Shown: positions 53,547 through 64,000 of the stretch, one piece after another | Position numbering within the stretch: the stretch's first letter is position 1 | How the letters are laid out: every line of letters begins with the position of its first letter | NCBI GenBank assembly: GCA_018287875.1 | Contig: JAGVVL010000009.1 | Location: 4,340,001 to 4,404,000 of the forward strand | Direction of reading: 5' to 3' | DNA length: 64,000 nt | Source of the DNA: Nigrospora sphaerica | Lineage: Eukaryota > Ascomycota > Sordariomycetes > Amphisphaeriales > Apiosporaceae | Translations under genes and position numbers: made by a program | Notes under the pieces: generated by a model | What the model was told of the DNA's origin: nothing | The model's input: only the letters and a program-made list of their open reading frames with translations | The model's database searches: none

Positions 53547-54546
53547 TTAAACCACCGTCTCGCCTGTCCTCGGCTGGCCCTGTTCAATCTTGAGGGAAAA
53601 GTCGACATGCGGCGTGCCTTGGTGGATCGAACTGGTCGAGATGATGTCGATGTCTGCGTATTCCCGTAGGACGAGTTAGTGGGGTTGGTCCCTTTTTTTT
53701 CCCTTTTTTGACGGGAGAGGGGCACTGACCGTTGCACACATAGGCCTCGACATTGTCCTCGCGCAGGCCACCACTGACCTCGAGCAGGAAGTGCTTCTGG
53801 CCCCGCCAGCGCTCGCGGATGCTGCGGGCGGCGACGCGCACGCCGTCGCCGGTAAAGTTGTCGAGCATGATGACGTCGGCACCGGCGGCGATGGCCTCGT
53901 CGGCCTCGGCCTCGTCGCGGACCTCGACCTCGACCTTGAGGGCGAAGCCGCCGACGGCCTTGGCGGCGGCAACGGCGTCGGTGATGCTGCCGCGGCTCCA
54001 GACGTGATTGTCCTTGAGCATGATCATGGCGCTCAGGTCCATTCGGTGGGCGTCGGCGCCGCCCACCAGCATGCCGTACTTTTCGACGAGGCGGAAGCCC
54101 GGCGTCGTCTTGCGCGTGCCGGCGACGACGCCGCGGTAGCCGGCGTCGCGCAGGAGCTTCACGAGCCGCTGGCTTTGCGTCGCGATGCCCGAACACCGCG
54201 CCAGCAGGTTCAGGCCCACGCGCTCCGCCAGCAGCAGGCCCCGCGCCGGCCCCGTCGCCGTCGCCACCTTGGTCTTGCCGCCGCCCTCGCCCACGAGGCT
54301 GCCCTCCTCGACGTGCCACTCGACCCGGCACCCGCACTGCGCGAACACCTCGGTGAAGAAGGGCACGCCCGCCAGCACGCCCGCGCTCTTGCCCCACAGC
54401 GTCGCCGTCCGCGGGTGCTCGCCCACCACGAAGCCGGCGTAGTCGAACGAGGGCGTGTCTTCGGCGAGCCAGCCCGTGATCTGGGCCTTCCAGCTCGGGG
54501 GCAGGAGGTGGGCGAGGGCGCCGCGGTCTGAGGCGGTATCCGTCAT
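53547..54546 (-). CDS. BNA6: Quinolinate phosphoribosyltransferase (QPRTase)
   Basis: Last step of de novo NAD synthesis from tryptophan: quinolinate plus PRPP gives nicotinate mononucleotide, CO2 and PPi. Predicted 307 aa. Exon 1 53730-54546, 76-bp intron 53654-53729, exon 2 53547-53653. The N-terminal open-face sandwich ([16 protein letters not shown] to [16 protein letters not shown]) is followed by the TIM-like barrel with [10 protein letters not shown] and [15 protein letters not shown], which carry the PRPP/quinolinate-binding basic residues, then [21 protein letters not shown] and the [14 protein letters not shown] strand. Exon 2 supplies the conserved [24 protein letters not shown] end. 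All core motifs are intact and the length is normal. The gene lies head-to-head with an M20 amidohydrolase, with no obvious functional link. Confidence 0.95.
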
Positions 54547-55358
54547 GGTGGGGGTGTGGAGGAGGGGTTCGTCGGGTACGCGGGGTTTTGGTCGAGTATT
54601 CGGGGCTCTCGAGTAATCTGGTGGGCGTAGATTCGCATATAGCACGACCGGCTTGAGTAGAATCCAGGGGATGGAGGAGACACTCGGATGCGACGGGTCC
54701 TCGGTTGAAGGGGCGCTGATGCTGGACTGGAAATCGAAGCCGCGAAATACCGAATCGCGGGGCAGCTGATGGTTAGCGTGACGGTTTACACGGGGCAGCT
54801 GGAGGGGCAACTCACTAGCAAGGGCCCACTGGAAGTGTCTTTCTACAGCACCGGCTGCTGACGCGGGGGCCGAGCGGATGGTCAAAAGGAACCAAATGTT
54901 GCATGGGATGTCCCCTTGATCCGTTTCCCATTTCTAGCAAGTTTCTCTCTCTACTGTGTAGGTATACTCCTTCCCATTTCTGAAAGGGCCTCTTTGCATA
55001 AGGTCTTGCTGCATTCGCTCGCGCTGCTATCTCCGAATGCCGGAATGCGTAGGGAGTATGCAGATACAGCTGATAGTCGGACCACCAGCCAAACCCCTCA
55101 CTTCGGGCCCAGTCTTCAAAGCTGGGGAAGTGGGAGTTTGTCGCCGAGCGTATAAGAGCCCCGCACGCCCTGGGCTGTCAACGACTCCTCGGGAGCCCGC
55201 CGCCATTATCTCGTGCTCAGCTGGCGTTGCGAAACTCCCGGCCGGCGAATTGACACATCCCCGAGTCAAGCGTGCATCTGTTCAAGTCAGCTCAAAAGGG
55301 CCCTTCGAATTAGCAGCGAACCGCCAGCTTTACCCGGGCGATAGGACGTACTGTGACC
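54547..55358. other. Divergent promoter region, QPRT / M20
   Basis: 812 bp shared by two divergent genes. No coding signal and no strong TATA box on either side. Confidence 0.5.
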
Positions 55359-56834
55359 ATGGCAGAGATTCAGCGGGCCAGTCTCGACGATGAGCTGAAG
55401 AGGATCAGTCTGGCCTTGCACGACCACCCTGAGACGGCGTACGAAGAGGTCTGTTTTCGGTACACTTGTTTTATAGGTAGAGGACGCCGGAGGCATGCAT
55501 TTCTAAACACCCAACTAGGTCTTTGCGCATGATACGCTCACGCAGTTCCTTGAGGAGCAGGGATTCGCCGTGAAGCGCAGCACCTACGGGTTACGCACAA
55601 GCTTTGAATCCGAGGTCGGGAGCGGCGGTCGTCTTGTCGTTTTCTGTGCCGAGTACGACGCACTGCCGCAGATTGGCCACGCATGTGGGCACAATCTCAT
55701 TGCCATCGCCTCCCTCGGCGCCTTTGTCAAGGCGGCCTGGAAGCTGAAGGATAGTGGCAAGCCCGGAAGGCTTCGTCTCCTCGGGTATGTCATGCTCGGC
55801 CGGCACTTCTGGCAGATGCTCCGCTTGGGACGCTCACGAAACCAACCGTTACGAGCAGGACACCGGCGGAAGAGGGCGGGGGCGGCAAAGCTCTGCTCAT
55901 TGAGGCGGGCGCCTTCGACGACGATATCGCCGCCGCCATCATGGCCCACCCCATGTGTGCGCAGCAGATTTTGGGCCCCAACAGCGAGTACACGGGTGTA
56001 GCGGCCCTGAAGCTGATGTACGTCGGTACAAGAATCCCTTCGGGCTTTGGTGAGGGGCACAGACGGCGCACTGACAAGCAACAGTGCCAGTCACAAATTC
56101 AAGACAGAATTCCGTGGGTTTGCCGCCTGCAGCAGGACTCCTTTCCTCACCACACCGCACTGACTGACTGGGCGCCAGGGGGCAAAACGGCTCACGCCGC
56201 GGGAGAGCCATGGAACGGTGTGAACGCGCTGGACGCGGCGGTAGCGGCCTACAGCAACGTGGGCCTGCTGCGTCAGCAAATGGCGCCCGACGAGCGCGTG
56301 CACGCCGTCATCGAGGCCGGCGGCACAGTGCCCAATGTGATTCCCGACTACACGCGTATGAACTGGAATGTGCGCAGCCCGACCATCGAGCGGGCGGACC
56401 GGCTGCTAGGCCGCGTCAAGGCGTGCATCCAGGCGGCGGCCACGGCGTCGGGTTGCGAGGTCGAGTACATCGTGTCGCCTACCTACCTCAACCTGACGGC
56501 GAACCGGTCGCTCTGCGAGGCCTACGTCGAGGCCATGGCAGCGGAGCCGGGCGAGCGCGTCCGGTTGCAGCAGCAGGCGCCCCTGCACGCGTCGACCGAC
56601 ATGGGCAACGTGGCCCACAAGGTTCCGAGCTTCCACGGCGCCTTCGTCATCCCCGCCGCCGCCGACGTCGCCATCCACAACCCGCGCTTCGCAGCGGCGG
56701 CGCGGACCGACGAGGCCTTGGCGGCGGCGCTGCGCTGCGCCGGGGGCATGGCCGTGTTGGCGCTACGGGTGTTGGAGGACGACGACTTGGCGAGAGCGGT
56801 GCGCGAGGACTTTGAGCTGCGGCACGATTGGTAG
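55359..56834 (+). CDS. M20-family amidohydrolase (PM20D2/IAA-amidohydrolase type)
   Basis: Zinc-dependent peptidase or amidase of about 392 aa. Exons 55359-55448, 55519-55784, 55859-56025, 56179-56834; introns of 70, 74 and 153 bp rejoin one frame. Helix start MAEIQRASLDDELKRISLALHDHPETAYEE is typical of the PM20D2/M20D branch. Metal ligands and catalytic residues: D in EYDALPQIGHACGHN together with its two His, the Glu pair TPAEEGG, and HP in MAHPMCAQQ. The dimerisation domain starts GGKTAHAAGEPWNGVNALDAAV and spans GTVPNVIPDYTRMNWNVRS. The end ASTDMGNVAHKVPSFHG returns to the catalytic fold. No signal peptide, so cytosolic. PM20D2-like enzymes cleave dipeptides or N-acyl amino acids; the substrate here is unknown. 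Confidence 0.9.
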
Positions 56835-58062
56835 CTGGTGGGAACCCCCTAGGATAACATGCATCACTTCCTTTCCTATTCCGCACTACCACTCCGTATC
56901 TTACATAACTTATACTACTAGAACCGAGCTGCGCCTGTAGAATCCCATCCCAGCTAACCGAGCTACCTGGTTTCCGTTCCATTGCCCCTGCCGGAAAACT
57001 AGGGGAGAACCGATGAGGAAGTCGGTTTGCACGAAGAAGGAGCCCCGTCTAACGGCGGGTCGCGCCTTCCATTCATGGGCCCCGAACTGCCCCATGCGTA
57101 TCGGATATCGCTCTTCGCAAGCCCGGGCCACGCCCCCAATCCATCTCCCCGCTTCAACCTACGATGCTATCCCGCCCTCCATCTCACAAAATGGAGTGTC
57201 ACAATGGAATATTTCCCCAGGCCAAGTACGGAACCCGGCTTCGTCTTCTTGCGAAGTATCCACCCCTTCTACAAGCACACCCAACGTTGGGCGCGAGCAG
57301 TATACACACCTCTGCTCTCCCATCCTATACGCAAGCACGATCCCCTCATACAGGCCCGACTTAGTAGCCTGCAGCTGGTGGGCCTGGTCGACCCATCATC
57401 GTCATCGCAGTCCACGCCCAACCTCTCAACGTTCATGTGCCTGCATGTTTCGGCAGGGTCCGCCCGCCAGGTACGGCCATCAGAGGCAGAACCGAGTGGT
57501 GCACTGGTGATGCGGTCTTCACGGCCCGACATGCTCCTTCTCTACCCGCCATGACCCCTGCCGGCCTGCTCGCGATTGCGTACGCATCCACTAATGCCGA
57601 TGCCCGTCTGGAAGCAAACGCACTAGGGCACCCCACGACCTAATATGAGCCCAAAGTCACCTTCCTCTTGCGGCCGACAGCCGATAGCCATCCCCACGCT
57701 GCGCACCTCCCGGATAGGACAATGACCACCGAGGAGCGACCTAGCCCACTCTCCCGCTCACCTTCCGTCTTGGACCAATCCCGCCTCTTAACCAACGACA
57801 AGCATTTTGCCCCTGTTGCCAAGGTCGTATTGGGCCCCGTTCGGGGGGAGGCTGGTTGATCGCCGTCGGCGTGGGCACGACTCGGCCTCAGGGCGAGATG
57901 AGCACCATGCAAACATTCAGGGGCCACGAATACTCGCGCCCATGCCCGCCTATAAAGACACCGCGGGCTGGGCATCGGGGTGAGTGAGGTCTTTGCGCTC
58001 TCCGGGTCCCTGCTGTGTGTCTCTTGTTACCGCATCACCTTCCTTCGAAGCCCATTGTCAAG
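56835..58062. other. Intergenic with S41 promoter
   Basis: 3' flank of the M20 gene, then non-coding DNA and the promoter of the S41 protease. Overlapping frames at 57013-57554 have no domain. Confidence 0.5.
57951..57957 (+). promoter_or_regulatory. TATA box of the S41 protease gene
   Basis: TATAAAG 112 bp before the start codon, in a GC-rich context (CCCGCC before it). One of the clearest TATA boxes in the window. Confidence 0.55.
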
Positions 58063-60327
58063 ATGAGAGTTTCCTCGGCTGAGAGCCTCGTGCTCGCTGG
58101 GCTGGCCGGCGCTCGTGCCGCCCATGCCGTCACCTGCCGGAACGTCACGGTCACCCCCGTGCCCACGGCCACGGCCCCGGCGACAGCATGCGCCGAGGTC
58201 AGCTCCTCCTGGGCGGCCCAGACCGCCACGGCTACGCCCACTGTTGCCGCCAGTCTGGCCTACGAATGCATCAACTCGGTGCCTCTGAACAAGAAGGCGG
58301 CCCTCAAATTCATCGACGAGATCATCCCGTACATAGAGTGGCAGTCCAGCACAGCCTATCTTAAGGACCCGCCCGCCGATTACTTTTACCCGGCCTACGA
58401 CGTTCACGCCGAGATCGCTCGCGTCCGGGCCGGTCTTGAGGCTGGCAAGTACGCCAACGAGTACTCGTGGCAGGCCGACTTTTACAAGAGCGTCTTCGGC
58501 GCCGCCCACGATGGTCACTTTGTCGTCTACCCGGACATCTTAACCAACGCCATGGAGTGGGGACGAGCCCACGCGCTTGTGTCCATCAGCGAGGACGGCA
58601 CTTCGGCGCCCGTTATCAAGCTGTACGAGGATGTCATGTCGTCGCCCGAGACGGCCTCTGTGCTCACGCACATCAACGGCGTCGACGCCGCCACCTACAT
58701 CGCCGACTGGATCTACCAGGCCTCGGGCAACCAGGACGCCGATTCCGCCTACAATACCATGTTCTACCAGAAGTCCTTCGCCATCCATGGTGGAGCTGGT
58801 TTCTTCAAGCAGGGTGGCCGCGCCCGCTACATCTACCCGGGCGGCAAGACGACCTTCACCTTTGCCAACGGCACCGAGTTCGAGGCCGACAACATCGCCC
58901 GCCTCAAGGGCGAGTGGGACGGCGTGATCGACGGCCAGTCTTTCTTCAAGACCTTTGCCCCCGGGGCCGACGAGTCGAAGCCCAAGGCCCCCGCGTCCAC
59001 CACCACCAGCGCCCCCACCGAGCCTGCGGCCACGTCCACCGGCCTCCCGGGCTACCCGAAGCCCATCATCGTTGCCAGCGACAACTCCGTCTCTGGCTAT
59101 TTCCTCGAGGCGCCGGGCTTCGAAGACGTCGCCGTTCTCGCCATGACCTCGTTCGCGCCTGCCGATCCTGTTGAGTTCCAGAGCGTCGTGCAGGAGTTCT
59201 TCGCCGACTGCGTCGAGGCGGGCAAGACGAAGCTCATTGCCGATGTCCAGGTCAACGGTGGTGGTTACATCTTTCAGGGCTACGATACGTTCCGCCAGCT
59301 CTTCCCCGACGTCGTACAAAGCGGTACGGGCCGGTGGCGGTACTCATCTGGCTTCAAGGCTGTGGCTGATGTTCTCTCGGCCGACTGCGAAGGCTACGAC
59401 CCCCTGACAGCCTCGGCCGAGCTGATTCAGGAGTGCGAGGCTGTTTTCAACTGGCGCTATGATCTGGACGTTAACAACAAGCACTTCACCTCATACGAAG
59501 ACAAGTTTCTCGCGTCTTACCCCAAGGACAACTACACAGACCTCCAGCAGTGGAACTTTGACAACCCGATCGACACCATCAACTCGACGTACGGTATCGG
59601 GTACGACGTGACGGGCTACCGCTCGCGCCGGAACTTCACACGGCCATTCGGCGGCCCCGAGAACGTTGTCATCCTGCTCGATGGAAACTGCGCGTCAACG
59701 TGCACGCTGTTCCACGAGTTCTTGAAGTGGGACGTGGGCGTGCAGAGCATCGCCGTGGGCGGGCGTCCTGGCATCAAGGGCAAGATCCAGGGTGTGGGCG
59801 GTGTCAAGGGCTCTCAGAGCTACGACTACTCCAACGTGCTGTCGTACGCGCAGCTCGCGCTCCCCCACGCCAAAGACGACGCCACCCGCGCCGAGCTGAG
59901 CCGCTACACGGACTACGTGATCCAGCGGTCTTCGGCCGCCGCTCTTAACGTCAAGGACGAGCTCCTCCGGCCGAACCGCGAGGACGGCATCCCGGCGCAG
60001 TTCGTCGCCGAATACTCGGATTGCCGCATCTTCTGGGAGGCCGATATGCACCGTGACGTCTCCAACCTGTGGCAGGCGGCCGCGCGCGTCGCCTTCAAGG
60101 GCGGCAAGTGCGCCTACGGTGCCATCACGACCTCCGAGGCCGTGGCCAAGGAGAGCAAGCGCGCGGCCCGCCCTGCTCCCTTCGACCGTCCGCGCTACAA
60201 GCTTCCCAAGAAGCCCGTCGCCGTGCCGCAGCGGGTGCCCGTCGCCAAGCTTGTCCCCCGCAAGAACGTTCTTGAGGGCAAGGACTGGACCTTCTTTGCC
60301 GCGCAGTACATGAAGGCCTTGGAGTAA
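58063..60327 (+). CDS. Secreted S41-family serine protease-like protein
   Basis: Intron-free gene for 754 aa. The start at 58063 (MRVSSAESLVLAGLAGARAAHA) gives a signal peptide with cleavage near AHA-VTC; the open frame extends 16 codons upstream but without improving it. The N-terminal region has Thr/Pro-rich sequence and then CINSVPLNKKAALKFIDEIIPYIEWQS, typical of the fungal S41/ustP-like proteins. A Thr/Pro/Ser linker (about residues 308-325) separates it from the tail-specific-protease core: GYFLEAPGFEDVAVLAM, DVQVNGGGYIFQGYD, and the nucleophile S545 in LLDGNCASTCTLF, with GGRPGIKGKIQGVGGVKG after it. Several NxT sites. The C-terminal 60 residues are Lys/Arg/Pro-rich. Predicted extracellular; physiological substrate unknown. 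Confidence 0.87.
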   Translation: MRVSSAESLVLAGLAGARAAHAVTCRNVTVTPVPTATAPATACAEVSSSWAAQTATATPTVAASLAYECINSVPLNKKAALKFIDEIIPYIEWQSSTAYLKDPPADYFYPAYDVHAEIARVRAGLEAGKYANEYSWQADFYKSVFGAAHDGHFVVYPDILTNAMEWGRAHALVSISEDGTSAPVIKLYEDVMSSPETASVLTHINGVDAATYIADWIYQASGNQDADSAYNTMFYQKSFAIHGGAGFFKQGGRARYIYPGGKTTFTFANGTEFEADNIARLKGEWDGVIDGQSFFKTFAPGADESKPKAPASTTTSAPTEPAATSTGLPGYPKPIIVASDNSVSGYFLEAPGFEDVAVLAMTSFAPADPVEFQSVVQEFFADCVEAGKTKLIADVQVNGGGYIFQGYDTFRQLFPDVVQSGTGRWRYSSGFKAVADVLSADCEGYDPLTASAELIQECEAVFNWRYDLDVNNKHFTSYEDKFLASYPKDNYTDLQQWNFDNPIDTINSTYGIGYDVTGYRSRRNFTRPFGGPENVVILLDGNCASTCTLFHEFLKWDVGVQSIAVGGRPGIKGKIQGVGGVKGSQSYDYSNVLSYAQLALPHAKDDATRAELSRYTDYVIQRSSAAALNVKDELLRPNREDGIPAQFVAEYSDCRIFWEADMHRDVSNLWQAAARVAFKGGKCAYGAITTSEAVAKESKRAARPAPFDRPRYKLPKKPVAVPQRVPVAKLVPRKNVLEGKDWTFFAAQYMKALE

Positions 60328-61380
60328 GCCCTCGGATAATCTCGTGGAGGTTGAGGGAGGCACTCCCATGGTGATTCCAAGGTTACCCCATGGTTATCCC
60401 ATGATCCCCATGGCAGTGAATGTTGCTCCTAGAGCAACATCTATTACGTACATAGTGTTAATAGTAATCCTGTCAAACTATCCGGTTCTTCCTATGGCTC
60501 CTACGGCGATATTTGCTATTGCCCCCTTCGTTCCGCATGGGCTGATCAAGGACTGCGTACATAAATCATCGAGACAAGCCGCTCCCCACAATCAGCCCGA
60601 CGGACTGCCCCATGTCCGCCACCGTGGAAACGAAAGTCCCCAAAACCTCCCCAGACCCGCCTTTGCCAGCTCGGTACGTACGGCACACGGTCCATGTAAC
60701 CGCTCGTTCCCGCTACATTTTGCGCGTTCTAGCCATGGGTGACAGACACTTGGCGGCGGCTTCCAGGTCGTCGTCATGTGCGAAGTCCGGTCCAACGTGA
60801 TCCATGCCGCCTAGTTCTGCGAGTTTTTCGAAGTTTTCGACGGCTCCTCCCTCAATTTGAACGACCTGACACAGCCGAAGCTAGCAGTCGGGACAACTGA
60901 AAAGAGTCAGTCAAGTGGATGATTTCCAGTACCATGGCCTAGTCGCACTAGAGAGATCGTAAAATTGGCTTTTGCCAACAAGCCCCGAGCGACTTCCTTG
61001 AGGTCGACATGCGTCTATTGAGGGAGGGCATTGATTTTCTTATTGTCAGTCCGGAGGGGCTATGTCGACATCAAGCACCATGTTACCTCTCTGCAAGGCG
61101 TCGCTCCTCTACGATTTGGACTCGTTGAACTATGCGTCCCCAGACGCCGAGGCTAGCATTTCTTTCTATCATCCGGTCACGAGATAGATAAATAGGGAAT
61201 CTTCGTTCCCATCTCCAACATCCCCTTCACTCCTCGTCACCATCCCATCGCGAATCTCGTTCATCTTCCTCGAGTTCGAAAGTGAGATAGAGGTTGTATC
61301 TATTCTAACCCACAATCGCTATCAAGTAACCAAATCACCTTGGTCGTCGCTCCCAGAAGCGCCGGGTCGTCTCTAGACGG
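60328..61380. other. Intergenic, no intact gene
   Basis: 3' flank of the S41 gene, with repeated CCCATGG units at 60365-60412 and an 8-bp inverted repeat at 60421-60439. From about 60800 base composition shifts toward AT and every frame is closed by stops. Confidence 0.5.
60421..60439. repeat. 8-bp inverted repeat after the S41 gene
   Basis: TGTTGCTC and GAGCAACA flank CTA, about 94 bp past the stop codon. It may form a hairpin in the 3' UTR. Confidence 0.55.
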
Positions 61381-61385
61381 CCGAA

Positions 61386-62060
61386 TTATGAGGCAGCCAG
61401 GCGTGGCGCGAAATGGGGATCGCACGGCTCGTTCACTCGGGAACTAATGTCGACATCGAGAAGCATTTGCAGAGCCACTCTATCACATCGATAAGTAGCC
61501 TTGAATAGGACAAATCGAGCGGCATTATTCCTATCGACCTCGCGAGTCCGGCCTCGAAGGATGGGAGGATGGGAAGACAAAGACAGCTGAGACGACGACG
61601 TCCGTGCTTGACAGGCACTAATAGCCCGTAATTTCCTTCTCGGTTTATCTTCTAAGGGAGCAGCTTTGAAGTTGTATAGCCCAATGGTCGTGACCCATGG
61701 CTAAGTATAGCAGTCACGACGAAGTACATATCAATGAAAAGTTGGTGTGTCTATTTTGGCGTGTTCTTCCGCCGCACTCGGAACCCGTAGGCTAATAATT
61801 TTGTACCGTCTTAGCTATCATGAAGTTCAACCTGAAGTGCGTCAATAAGGAGTTAACTAGGCGCACCCTTTAATACCACTTAAGACAATAATGGCGCATC
61901 TACGTGCCCAGCCCAAGCTTCCGGTGTCGACATCGCCGTCTTTAAATATTTCGTAGCCTCGAATAAAAGTTGTTAGTGTCGAAAGCATAATAACAAGGGA
62001 TGTTCGGGATCGCGGCCCATCGCTAGCACCTGCTGTCATGATCAGCCTTGATGCTTCGCT
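61386..62060 (-). pseudogene. Decayed ankyrin-repeat coding sequence
   Basis: Minus-strand fragments look like eroded ankyrin repeats. At 61386-61560 one frame reads NNAARFVLFKATYRCDRVA then LQMLLDVDISSRVNEP, matching an ankyrin unit (DGLLPLHKAAYRGHEAVVQMLLDAG type). At about 61860-62000 another reads GDVDTGSLGWARR, like the VDVDSKDGWGRTPL unit typical of fungal ankyrin proteins. Frames are interrupted by stops and shifts and no complete repeat survives. Fungal ankyrin repeats often belong to NACHT/HET-type or effector-like proteins, but no such domain is seen here. Confidence 0.45.
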
Positions 62061-64000
62061 AGACACATAGCCGCTTCTCAAAAACGATGGCCCCGGGGCC
62101 CGAAGCTTATCGAAATATATACACCTCGTTATTGGGGTTCCGAACCACTGTGGAAAGATCCAATGTACCGCACTTTGTCATTTTAGCAGTTACACCCGTC
62201 TCGAGCGTTCTTACCGCCACTGGCTCTTTCGTCATTGCCCGCGCCTCCACCCCGTCATCCACGTTGCTGATGTTAGGTTGATAGCCGTGGAAGCTATAAT
62301 CACTATGCTTACTTTATATGGGGAGACGCGAATTTAATTTTGTAGGGGTTGTCAGTTATTTCTTGTCTTTGAAAGTCATTATTAGGTAGGGTGTCTATAG
62401 AATCATGGATTTTTTCATGACCCCGTTACCAGACCATCGTTCCGGTCGAATAGATTCTTCGCGGCCGGTATACAATCGCAAAGTAACGTGTTGCCTCGGT
62501 CTAGAAACGGCATAAACAGTGATGCCAAGGACGAAACCTTTGAACACGGTGGGAGCGGTTTGTCACTTGCAAGATCAGGCGTGAGATATCCAGCACCATG
62601 ACCCCCGACGAGAACTAAGAGGGCAGAGGACAAGACCAAAGAACAGCCATGGCACTCGAACATCAGATTAAGGGGTAAGAGAACTGTGCCATTGGTATTT
62701 TCTCAGCATCCGGAAGGCTACATTTGGAAAGATGAAATTTGGAGTGATTTTCTATTTTTATAGAGCACGGTATTACTGTATTTGTGTCATTTGTTATATC
62801 ATCTTCCTTTCTACTGCCATGAGTGCTTAGTGGTGACTATATGTCATACAAGGAGAAGCAAGCAGTCACAGCTCTTGCTATTTGTGGTCGTAGGACGAAC
62901 CATTATGAGCCGGCATCTCCTATAGTTTACTGAGCCTTACTAGAGTCCCGGGAACAGTTACGCTTTCATATCACGGGCCTGATCGGTCTGCCATTTGACG
63001 ACTTCCAGGACTTAAGCCATTCGATGCTACTTAGGGGAAGAGACGAATATTAACAAACTGGCCTGTTAGCCCTGTCTGATAAGAAATACGCCTGTCTGGT
63101 TGCCCGAAGGACTTGAGAGGAACAATACGTCTTCCAAGATCAGTCCTTTCTATAAAAACTCCGGGTCCAAACCCTGGTACTCGAATAAACGTCCTGTCGA
63201 TCTATACAGTATTGCGAGGCCCAACTATCTCATCCGTTCGAAGGAAAACACTTATAGTTGGAAAGGAAGCCGGAATCATGATATGTTACCGGTCCATCCT
63301 ATGTCAAAAGTCATTTTTGTTGTTACAAGCACCCGGTCTACACCCCTCGTGCATTTCGGCTATACGTTCACGGCGTGTTACCATGGCTAAGAGATGGCTT
63401 GCGTAGGCATGTCAGCCCAGCAGTGGAACGAGGTTCTTTGACCAATTTCCCTCGCATTTCGAACTTGATGTATTGACACGGAAGATCGCCTCGTAATACT
63501 GCGAGTCGTGGCCATGGTGAGACCTTGGAGCATCTCCAGTGCCAGACCACCCCTCCTCCTCCCCGGGGTTGGAGGGCAACATGGCTTACGCCAAGCCCAC
63601 AGGCGTTACTTCTGAGGACTGGATTCGCGAGACTCCCAGAAAGTTGGACCAGATGGTCTTGGGATAGGGTTGGGAGGGTGTGAGATGTCACCATCGTCCG
63701 GGGCTGTTTTGTTCGCGCAGGCGTCAGAAGTGAGACAGAACAGCCATGGTGTGGATCATACCCCTGGCGAGGCCTGATCTTGTGCTGGGCTGCCTTGGTG
63801 GGAAAGAAAGGCGCGCTGTTCCAGACAGAGTAAGGGCCGGGCCATCAGAATCAGGTTTCGAAACGTCTGTGCCGTAGTTCTTCTTTGTCTACGACCTCAG
63901 CGGGTGGCCAGCGCGACAGACGGCAAGAGCGCCCGGCCTCTTCGACGATGCAGCGCGGCTGACATGGCGTGTCGACGTGCCGCATAAACCAGCTTCAGAG
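62061..64000. other. AT-shifted gene-free tail
   Basis: No intact gene. Base composition is lower in GC than the rest of the window (62700-62900 is particularly AT-rich), becoming GC-richer again after about 63480. A 32-codon frame at 63572-63667 (MAYAKPTGVTSEDWIRETPR...) is the only stretch with protein-like composition, but no family is recognised. It resembles eroded repeat or pseudogene DNA. Confidence 0.45.

Noticed and set aside
63572..63667. 32-codon protein-like frame (MAYAKPTGVTSEDW...)
   Set aside because: No family, no adjoining exon, and located in decayed DNA; not supportable as a gene.
1..64000. Secondary-metabolite gene cluster
   Set aside because: A regulator, transporters, an SDR and a methyltransferase are present, but they are scattered over 35 kb and no backbone synthase is found.

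Overview
This window is nuclear DNA of a filamentous ascomycete (Pezizomycotina, most likely a Sordariomycete; I would not name a genus). The evidence is many short spliceosomal introns (roughly 55-220 bp, GTRNGT donors, CTAAC-type branch points), GC-rich third positions, large gene-to-gene gaps, and families typical of moulds: a C2H2+Zn2Cys6 regulator, an AA14 lytic polysaccharide monooxygenase, a fungal rhodopsin-fold membrane protein, a DUF7707-like surface protein and an ACS-family transporter. No prokaryotic operons, CRISPR arrays or phage genes are present. Exon joins below were worked out by hand from reading frame, splice consensus and family conservation.

Layout. 0-6 kb: zinc-finger regulator, secreted/anchored DUF7707-like protein and AA14 LPMO, all on +. 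6.5-7 kb: a decayed serine beta-lactamase-like gene. 7-14 kb (all -): CHRD protein, acyl-CoA synthetase with a hidden first exon, Och1-type GT32 mannosyltransferase. 14-25.6 kb: gene-poor, with a possible 5S rRNA relic, an MFS transporter and a small conserved fungal protein that has a 5'-UTR intron. 26.5 kb: tRNA-Val(AAC). 27-31 kb: GH105 unsaturated-glucuronyl hydrolase and ACS transporter, divergently transcribed. 32.9-35.4 kb: SAM methyltransferase and an SDR, convergent. 39-45 kb: fungal rhodopsin-like protein, a type II membrane protein and an oxysterol-binding protein. 46-52 kb (all -): 3-dehydroshikimate-dehydratase-like TIM barrel, F-box/CxxC protein, copper amine oxidase. 53.5-60.3 kb: quinolinate phosphoribosyltransferase, M20 amidohydrolase, secreted S41 protease. 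60.3-64 kb: gene-free, AT-shifted DNA with decayed ankyrin-repeat coding sequence, which looks like a degraded (possibly RIP-mutated) tail.

Functionally this is mostly scattered metabolic and housekeeping sequence, not a biosynthetic cluster. The best candidates for co-operating genes are the divergent GH105/ACS-transporter pair (pectin rhamnogalacturonan breakdown and uptake) and, more loosely, the plant-biomass and aromatic-catabolism genes (AA14 LPMO, dehydroshikimate dehydratase). I found no convincing entirely new system. The most unusual items are the F-box protein with four CxxC pairs, the triple-zinc regulator, the two gene fossils, and several structured or repetitive non-coding stretches.
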